This document shows, piece by piece, positions 57,302 through 64,000 of a stretch of 64,000 nt of DNA. The notes beneath the pieces were generated by a model. That model was not told the DNA's origin, did no database searches, and worked only from the letters and a program-made list of their open reading frames with translations. Source of the DNA: Porodaedalea pini (taxonomy: Eukaryota; Basidiomycota; Agaricomycetes; Hymenochaetales; Hymenochaetaceae); assembly GCA_002794775.1 (NCBI GenBank), contig NBAY01000024.1:186001-250000 (forward strand), read 5' to 3'. A program made the translations under genes and the position numbers. Numbering within the stretch: the first letter of the stretch is position 1; every line of letters begins with the position of its first letter.

Positions 57302-59300
57302 TTTGATATGCGCAGGAGGATGTTTCTCACATCAAGGAACAGTAGTTATGCATACATCATATAGACAGAATATATTACGTTGTTGGACCAGTTGAGACAG
57401 TGACAAGGAAGCCTGTATCCACTCGATGAAGAAACCCGACACTAACAGAGATAACCACAATGATGATAGAAAGCGTGACAGTCTGCAGCACTGATAGACA
57501 TGGTTTCACCGTAAAGCTTCACGAATACCAAAGCGTCCATTTCCTCATCACTGAATTTGACCTGATGAAGTTGAGATTTCAGCAGAGAGAATGCCAGCTT
57601 GATCAGGTTGAAGTCTGGAGAATATGTGGGGAGAAATTCCAGCTTCATGCCCCTGTGCGGAGTCAGATCAGTAAGAGCCCTGTGTCGCAGCACAACAGGT
57701 CAAAATAGATGGACCTTGACTCAATGAGTTCACAGATTTCCAGTGACTTGTGGATTGTGCAGTTGTCCATCACCATGACAGAGTTTTGGGCTGGCCAAGG
57801 TTGCATGTGGTCCAAGAGATCCCTGATAAATGCAGAGAAGGAGGTGGCATTGAAGGATCCTTCCAGTATTGTACAGTCAAGCATGCCAGTCGAAGTGATT
57901 GTGGGCAAGATCGAATACCTAGAAGAGGCAAGCAGTCAGATCTGCAGTCATAAAGGTAAGCATTGCACCTTTTTCCCTGTGTAAAGATCACTTTCCGACA
58001 TGCCTGATAACCCTGCAAAGCCCATGCTTTCTTCCTCAAGAAGGTACGTCAGTCGCATGCACTCTTGTCAACAAAGACGAGCTGTTCTGCCTCATATTGA
58101 GATCCCATTCTCAATGTGTACTGGAGCTGAGCGGACTCGCTGCATTCAAGTGCCCTTTTTGATATCTTGAGCAGAGTAAGTTTGCTGATGCGAAGCCATA
58201 AGCATCACCGCACCATCTTCAGAGTGAACCCAGCCCAGCGCAGAGACCTCCATACTGTAGTGTCCGAAACCTTCTTGCCTGTTACCCTTTCCAGCTCCTC
58301 CCTCACCTTGTCTAAGTACTGGTCCTTGCAATGCTCTATCGTGCTCAAGAGATACTATAGTTTAGTTAGCTGCAGTGAGTCATTAGAATTCAAAAAATGC
58401 ACTCACCTGTGTATCCGCATAATCAAGCAACCTTGGTCTTCCGGTCCTCGTGCCCTCCTGTCATAAATGCCCCATGCGCTCGTGTTAAGCAACAGTTTGG
58501 TGGATTGTTGCTCGATGGATATCTATTACCCTGGCCAGGTCATGCATGGTGAAGAGTCATGACTGATACAGTCTGAATATGATGTGTCTTGCATCATCTG
58601 AGAGTGCCTTGCCTGAAACCATCATGGAATGACCTGAGAGGAGGAGGAAGTAGAGTGTTGGCTTTTGTGTTTGCATGGTGGTGGCTTGGCTAACATGTGC
58701 TCACGTGCTCACAGGTGTTGGTAGTATGCACAGAAATTTGAGCATAGCAGTCAAAGCACAAAGCAAATGGACAGGAAACTTGCAGGGAAGATGGCTTTTA
58801 TGTGTCCGATAATTACACAAAAAGAATCATAATCTTAACGGTCTTCTCACCCGTGCTGCAAGACCTGTTGTGAGAAGAGGAAGGTGGAAAGAGCTCGAAG
58901 TGGAACACAAACCTTGCTGCTGCACCATGAATACTGCATGGATTGGCTTCAGACTTGCAGGAGCTGTTGGTATAGTCATATACTTAATTTACAGTCATGG
59001 GAAAGAATTTTATAGGTAGATGTAGGGGAGCCATAATTTTTGAATCTCAGTGGAAATGTATGAGAGAACAGACTGGCTGCACTTGTTTGATCTCCACCCA
59101 CCTACACAGTCAATGTATTGCTCCCTATTTTACATATTTCTGCTCCTGAGAACCATGCCTATTTTTTGAGTACTTAATGAGCAGGTACTGCGCAGAATTT
59201 ACAGAGAAAATCAACATTTATTCTATTTTTCGACGTTTTGGCTCAGACGCGGCTCATTTCACGTGAAATGCATGTGTCGCAGGACTTATGAAAATGGCTG
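57302..59300 (-). repeat. Right 2-kb inverted arm
   Basis: Mirror copy of 37478-39476. The outer terminus is at 59300, followed by TA. Two base differences noted, one of them a CpG transition. Confidence 0.85.
57442..58622 (-). pseudogene. Dead Tc1/mariner (DDE_3) transposase, right arm
   Basis: Same gene as 38156-39336 in opposite orientation with the same stops and frame breaks. The only coding difference noted is Cys for Tyr near the C terminus (YHHCGYLC), which matches the residue usual in this family. Confidence 0.8.
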
Positions 59301-59302
59301 TA

Positions 59303-59771
59303 AGTACGTGAGACCAGCCCTGGAGTTCCCAGCTTTGCTGGGAACTCTGCTGGCCATCAATCCGAGTTTTTTAGGCATTGCTTAATCTGAGTTTTCTTGT
59401 TTCTTCAGATTTAATTAATACAATTTCTCACTCTAAAAGCTATACCTATTCAAAGTTCCTTGCTGGCCATCAGTCTAAGCTCTTAGAACAATGCTTCATC
59501 TTAGTTCACATGATTCTTCAATTGCAAAACTATATATCTCACATACATATGCTTGAAAGCAATCTGAATTGTATGACATTCTATTTACAACAAAACCTCA
59601 CTAAGAACAATATCGGTTGTTGAGAACTTGAAGATAAAATAAGTCTCCTTCAATGGAGAGACATAGTGCATAATACCTGCTTCTCATGTCTCCATTTAAA
59701 ATAGAAAGGATATTCTTTATACAATATAGATACTATGTTAGGACACCTTATATTATATTCATAAAAGGCTA
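59303..59771. other. AT-rich flank of the composite
   Basis: TTGCTGGCCATCA occurs twice (with one mismatch) about 110 bp apart, each followed by related AT-rich sequence. No gene is seen. Confidence 0.4.
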
Positions 59772-59773
59772 TA

Positions 59774-60030
59774 CAGTAGGCAAAAAAAGTATTGCATCAC
59801 CCCTCTGAACCAAAGTTTAGTCTGTAACTCACTCAGAAGAACATATCTTTTCTTCACACTCTATAGGCTTGTAAGCCTCCATGAAGAGACTATCTATCCT
59901 GTATAAGAACCCATGCTCTGTAGTGTAAGAGATGAAATGAGCTCTAACATATATTTCAAAATAAGGCTAAAAGAGAGATTCAACTTGCCCTATAAATTTA
60001 ATATGAGGCAAGACCTTTTTGCACTGCCTG
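59774..60030. mobile_element. Tc1/mariner-type MITE (257 bp)
   Basis: The left end CAGTAGGCAAAAAAAGTATT and the reverse-complemented right end CAGGCAGTGCAAAAAGGTCT are imperfect inverted repeats flanked by TA (59772-59773, 60031-60032). There is no coding capacity. Its ends are unlike those of the MITE at 6051 and of the 2-kb arms. Confidence 0.65.
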
Positions 60031-60032
60031 TA

Positions 60033-61145
60033 TTTAGAGATGTATACAGTGGTTCTATGCTTCTGTACCATTAGGAGAGAAGAATTGTATCTGTGAAAAA
60101 TATACTTCAGTAAATTGTGATGAAAATTTGGTCTATAAAGAAGAACATCAGAAAAAGTATGCTTTTCAGAGTACAACTATCTATATAATACTATGGGTAC
60201 CTGCATGTAAGAAAGCTACTAATACCTTCTGCAGTGACATAAAATAAATGGACATATTGATGTGCTTGCATCAAGTGTGCTTTATCTTTCATGGTCTAAC
60301 ACAACCATGTAGCTGTACCACAATTATGAGGAGTCCAAGTCTGAGACTCAGTGGCAGCCTCCAGACCTTTGGAGTCTGGCACATTATGTTTAGTTCATGC
60401 CCTTTTCACATTCTCTTTACTGCCCAACTCATCCAAAGCTTATATGCACTTATACTGAGTTGTGCTATGTATACTCTAGCATGAGCCAGGCCAATGATTT
60501 ACATATTCTGAGAGTAATTCTCAATGGACTCCAATTGGTTGATTTTCTACTGATATTTATTTTATAATACACATGAAGAAGATAGAAGAATATTTGTCTA
60601 ATTGACTTATTTTTTTCCTGCATTTTTCCTAACTTTTTCATATGAGGAATGAGTTGTTTGAGCTCAGAGTATAAAATTGATTGAAGATGATTTGCATGCT
60701 ACTGCTTTGGAATTACCACTTTTAGTCATAAAATTTTTGAGAGAAGAGCATTATTTAATTATAATGGTTTTCCCTGATTTTTGCATTTTTTTTCATATTT
60801 TTTACAATTTTTTTTCATATGGGAAATGGGTTGATTGAGGCTACAGACCGGTCTGCTCACGGATGTGTGCACATGTGCAGACATCATGTGATGATCTGCA
60901 TGTTGCTGCTTTGAGCCATCAAATGTTTCGGAGCTGGCCGGAGCAGGAGCATGTGATGTGATGACTGAAGAAGGAAAAAGGAAGCATCAAACAATTCAAA
61001 GTCCGAATTGTCAGCTTGTGGCTATGTAAAAGTAGGGGGTTGCGTTTGTATATTAAGATCCCTTCCACTCATAACCAGAAGTAAGCTCATATTCTATCTA
61101 ATACCCCCTGGCCTTTATAGCAATCCCGAGTTTACGTTCCTTGTC
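60033..61145. other. AT-rich region upstream of the 61-kb gene
   Basis: Contains two loosely similar segments of about 190 bp (from about 60635 and 60815, both starting TTTTTCATATG) and a short hairpin, GTCTGC...GCAGAC, at 60863-60896. No gene is recognised. Confidence 0.4.
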
Positions 61146-62660
61146 ATGCGAGTTCTCCGGAGAATGGACAAAACTTACTATAGTTCGACATTAGAATGTG
61201 CGCTTGCTTCAGTCAAAAATGCGCCAAACTACTTCGAATGGGAAGCATGTGAAGCAGTGTTCCATTATGTTATCCTGAACATATACTTGTTTTCGGAAAA
61301 AGTCCAATCTTCCCTGGGCGAATGGGTTCTCCGGTATGTTAAGTAACCTCAGAGACATGGTAAAATGTTTGACTTATAACACACAGGCATGCAGATAAGA
61401 TGCCTCGAGTACTTAACTCGGACCCATTTCAGTGGCAATCAATAAAATTCTATGAGACGGACTCTTCTAGCATTCTCTATGTACACAATGTAAGAAGCGC
61501 CTTTGTGCGGGCCATGATATCCACTGGAGGGGCTGATGAACATAATCTGTCCTTGGACGTGCTGAGAAGCACATATACATACCCAGGTTTACAGCCTCTT
61601 CTTAGCGCCCTCGCATATCCACTTGAGTGTACAGTAGTTGACTTTGTCGAAGACAATTCTATCTTTTATCGTCTTACTCCGACTTCTGCAGAGTTTCATT
61701 TTATAACAGAATTGTTGGCTACATTGATTGGTGAGCAGTGCAAACATACCAATTCCACTCGCTGACAGCAGTTGATAGTGCCGACGATACACTGTGGATG
61801 AAGGCCTGGGATTATGCCAGCTACTTCCTTTCGCTCGACATCTATCGGTGTGATATGATGATTCAGGCTCTGTCAGCAATGAGATTCTTGAAGATACGTG
61901 GCTTCTCAAGCTTAATGAAAACAATGAAGGAGAAATGCATGCCTGAGGAAGGCATTGACTGTCGGTCTATTTCCCGCCACAAACGATGGCCAGATACATC
62001 TTGTGAGCTAATTATCAGCTTCTGTGTATCAAGACTAACTTGCTTTACAGCATAATGGGTTTACGTACCATTGTTCGTGCGACGTCATAGACGAAGAGTA
62101 GATGACATATTACAGTGACTAGACCTTAAAATTTGAAGTAGAGTTTCATACGGTGTTCTCTAGTGCAGGGCTATACCCGCTACTTGCAGGATATGGAGCA
62201 GATGGAAAATGTGCCTATGTGGCTTGGATTTACTTCCATGCCTTTGATTGCGCAGAGTGCCATATCTCTGCCGAAGGTGCTCTATTCATGCTTTCAACCG
62301 TGACAGAAGGCACAAAACCGGAAGACCTGCCCATTGAAGTGCATTGTCCTCACCGAAGGGCATTGACAATTTGCGAGCGGTTTGAGGGTACCGTCCTTTG
62401 CTACACTCCTGAGGCATATCCCAAGGTGCTGAAAATCGACGAGGAAGGTGTGGACACAACAGGACCTTTTTCATGGATAACTGCACGAGAACATATTGCA
62501 CAACACAGATGGCATGGTGCAAAGGTCTTTTCCACATGGGATGAAGTGAAAAAACATTTTTGGAAACAGAGGGAACATTGACTCGGATGTGGATCATGAT
62601 GAGATTGGACTTTACCCCTCTGACGGAGAACGTGAGGCTGAGTCTAGCTCGTAGTCTTTG
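61146..62660 (+). CDS. Unknown spliced gene, possibly decaying
   Basis: ATG at 61146 (MRVLRRMDKTYYSSTLECAL). Exon 1 ends at 61333, exon 2 is 61387-61730, exon 3 begins at 61769; these join in frame (WVLRHADKMPRVLN; TLIAVDSADDTLWM). Exon 3 contains AWDYASYFLSLDIYRCDMMI and ISRHKRWPDTS. The last part (62140-62581) reads FHTVFSSAGLYPLLAGYGAD, YVAWIYFHAFDCAECHISAE and WITAREHIAQHRWHGAKVFS. Between them the join is unclear, with a stop after DVIDEE, and an acidic tail (NIDSDVDHDEIGLYP) sits one frame off after 62578. It may be a pseudogene or have an intron I have misplaced. The Trp/His-rich ending is distinctive; the family is not recognised. It lies between two Tc1/mariner-like elements. Confidence 0.45.
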
Positions 62661-62976
62661 GAGGCAGAGCTTCTGGCGTGGGTAGGGAAGTTGATGCCAA
62701 ACTCAAATCATGGACAAGCAAAATGAGGTCCCTGGCATGCGATGGAATACGTCAACCAAAAACCGAGGTCGATTCTCCAATCTGCGACTCTGATGGGGGG
62801 ATGGAAACCAATTCAGCACCTGAATCAGGTGAATTTGAAGTAGTCTCATAGGTGAAGTGCATTAGCCCCAAGGTTTGTATTTAACTTTGGTTCCATTCTT
62901 CTATTCATTGACTAGATCAGTACAAGTAGCAGTCAGTTATGCTAAGTACATCAGGGGAAACTGGAGCCTTGGTTGA
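62661..62976. other. Spacer and 3' flank of the coiled-coil gene
   Basis: Includes GTAGCAGTCAGTTATGCTAA (62928-62947), closely matched near 22325 beside the paralogue. No gene is seen. Confidence 0.4.
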
Positions 62977-63405
62977 TTAGAAGTATTCCATCCTTCCAAT
63001 TGAGGTGCTAATGTTGTCCAACTGTCTATTCTGAGCATTTATCTCCCCATACAACCTTTGCTTCTCTTTTGCATACTGTGTGACTTCACTTGGCTTATTC
63101 ACCGCATTCTCTTGCTGTTCAACACGCTGTACATCCTTCTTAAGAGATGTGATAGTTGCTTTAATGTTGCTAATCTGCGTTTTGTAATTCCTAGCATTGG
63201 TAATCTCAGCTTGGATTTTTCTGTTCTTCTCATACAGCTGTTGCTTCTGCTGGGCATATCTTGTTATGTCTTGGGGCTTCAAATTCGTGGCCATCTCCTT
63301 GTCTGCAACGTTTCTCACATTGGCATCTACCTTGCTCATTGCTGTGTTGGCAGACGTGAGTTTGACATTGTAAGTGGACACAAACTGGTCTACTGCGGAT
63401 GGCAT
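62977..63405 (-). CDS. Coiled-coil protein with a duplicated motif (142 aa)
   Basis: A single-exon frame from ATG 63405 (MPSAVDQFVSTYNVKLTSAN) to the stop at 62977. The whole protein is predicted helical, rich in Gln, Lys, Asn and Glu. Two related repeats stand out: LKPQDITRYAQQKQQLYEKN (about residues 42-61) and NKPSEVTQYAKEKQRLYGEI (about 103-122), separated by a heptad-like stretch (SNIKATITSLKKDVQRVEQQ). The 74-aa protein at 22398 carries one copy of the same motif. A TATA box lies about 95 bp upstream, and the 5' leader ends CTCAAGCAATC before ATG. No enzyme motif, signal peptide or membrane segment is present. It may be a structural or adaptor protein; I do not recognise a family. Confidence 0.6.
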   Translation of the reverse strand: MPSAVDQFVSTYNVKLTSANTAMSKVDANVRNVADKEMATNLKPQDITRYAQQKQQLYEKNRKIQAEITNARNYKTQISNIKATITSLKKDVQRVEQQENAVNKPSEVTQYAKEKQRLYGEINAQNRQLDNISTSIGRMEYF

Positions 63406-63498
63406 GATTGCTTGAGCTGCAGCGTTTACTTGATGAGAGTGACCATGTGAGAGTGATTATGGGTTGTTGTAGGCAATTTGAGTCTCGCAGCGTCCCCA

Positions 63499-63505
63499 TT
63501 TTATA
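63499..63505 (-). promoter_or_regulatory. TATA box of the 142-aa coiled-coil gene
   Basis: On the minus strand GGGGCTATAAAATGGGG, 94-100 bp before the ATG. Same position as in the paralogue. Confidence 0.5.
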
Positions 63506-63634
63506 GCCCCAAGCGGTCCTCAACTCTGCACAATTGTGAGTACATGGTGGTGGCGTATCAGCAGCAACTCATTATTTTTAGAGTCAAGGAATCAAAGCAT
63601 GTTGCAGTGATGGTGCTAGTGTTGCCACGAGTTA

Positions 63635-64000
63635 CAGCCTTTTTCATAAGTCCTGCGACATGTGCATGTCACGTGAAATGAGCCACGTCAGAGCCAAAGT
63701 GTCGAAAAATTAGAATGAATGCCTATTTTCTCTGTGAATTCTGCGCAGTACCTGCTCATTAAGTACTCAAAAAAAAGGCACAGTTCTCAGGAGAAGAAAT
63801 ATGTAAAATAGGGAGCAATAAATTGACTGTGTAGGTGGGTGGAGATCAAACAAGTGCAGCTGGTCTGTTCTCTCACCCATTTCCACTGAGATTCAAAAAT
63901 TATGGCTCCCCTACATCTATCTATAAAATTCTTTCCTGTGTCTGTAAATTAAGTATATGACTATACCAACAGCTCCTGCAAGTTTGAAGCCAATCCATTC
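63635..64000 (+). mobile_element. Third copy of the long-arm transposon end (cut by window edge)
   Basis: Starts CAGCCTTTTTCATAAGTCC after a TA (63633-63634) and follows the left arm for the remaining 366 bp at roughly 93% identity by eye, with most changes C/T or G/A. It shows that the arm terminus is a genuine, repeatedly transposed end. The rest lies outside the window. Confidence 0.8.

Larger units (their letters stand above)
37478..59300. mobile_element. Composite unit with 1,999-bp terminal inverted repeats and two cargo genes
   Basis: Positions 37478-39476 and 57302-59300 are inverted copies of exactly the same length and almost identical sequence. Every reading frame recurs at mirrored coordinates (sum 96778), and I noted only two base differences. 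The outer ends are CAGCCATTTTCATAAGTCC, flanked by TA on both sides (37476-37477, 59301-59302) as for Tc1/mariner. The inner ends have no inverted terminus, so these are not two ordinary insertions. Without Gypsy elements 2 and 3 and their duplications the unit would be about 9.3 kb. It holds two divergent unknown genes (39472-41233 minus, about 41556-50638 plus). Confidence 0.65.

Overview
The window is nuclear DNA from a filamentous basidiomycete, most likely a wood-decay Agaricomycete. The evidence is short GT-AG introns of about 45-65 bp in every real gene, a secreted GH74 xyloglucanase with a fungal CBM1, chromodomain Ty3/Gypsy elements and an Agaricomycete-type Tc1/mariner-like transposase. 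It is a gene island (about 7.8-22.6 kb) set in a repeat-rich, CpG-decayed region.

Layout. 0.3-4.8 kb: dead copies of housekeeping genes (ribosomal protein eS6, a Pho80/Pcl-like cyclin, the TFIIH helicase XPB/Rad25). 5.0-7.7 kb: two minisatellites with the same palindromic core in opposite orientation, flanking a Tc1/mariner MITE and a fold-back repeat. 7.8-21.4 kb: gene island with a DUF4743-Nudix hydrolase, a GH74-CBM1 xyloglucanase (one in-frame stop), two long low-complexity hypothetical proteins, a 2OG-Fe(II) oxygenase and an F-box remnant. 22.4 kb: a small coiled-coil protein with a paralogue at 63 kb. 23.1-28.4 kb: a candidate gene-capturing element holding decayed pieces of DBP10/DDX54 and prolyl-tRNA synthetase. 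28.5-31 kb: transporter and unknown fragments. 31.1-37.4 kb: Gypsy element 1. 37.5-59.3 kb: a 21.8-kb unit bounded by 1,999-bp inverted arms, each carrying the same dead Tc1/mariner-like transposase. Between the arms lie two divergent unknown genes, split by Gypsy elements 2 and 3. 59.3-64 kb: AT-rich DNA, another MITE, an unknown spliced gene, the second coiled-coil gene, and the start of a third arm copy cut by the window edge.

The three Gypsy copies belong to one family. Each has a 423-427 bp LTR, a 5-bp target duplication, gag with a zinc knuckle, and pol with protease, RT, RNase H, integrase and a chromodomain. Two mechanisms can be read from the DNA. First, an 11-nt primer-binding site complementary to the LTR about 34 bp after its TATA box implies Tf1-style self-priming. 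Second, a GGGTTTT heptamer in a hairpin at the gag/pol overlap suits -1 frameshifting. Inactivation across the repeats is dominated by C-to-T at CpG (CGA to TGA stops).

The live genes of the island fit a plant-polysaccharide degrader but show no operon-like or cluster logic. The most unusual content is the long-arm composite element and the paired coiled-coil genes. Function calls rest on motif recognition only; no database search was possible.
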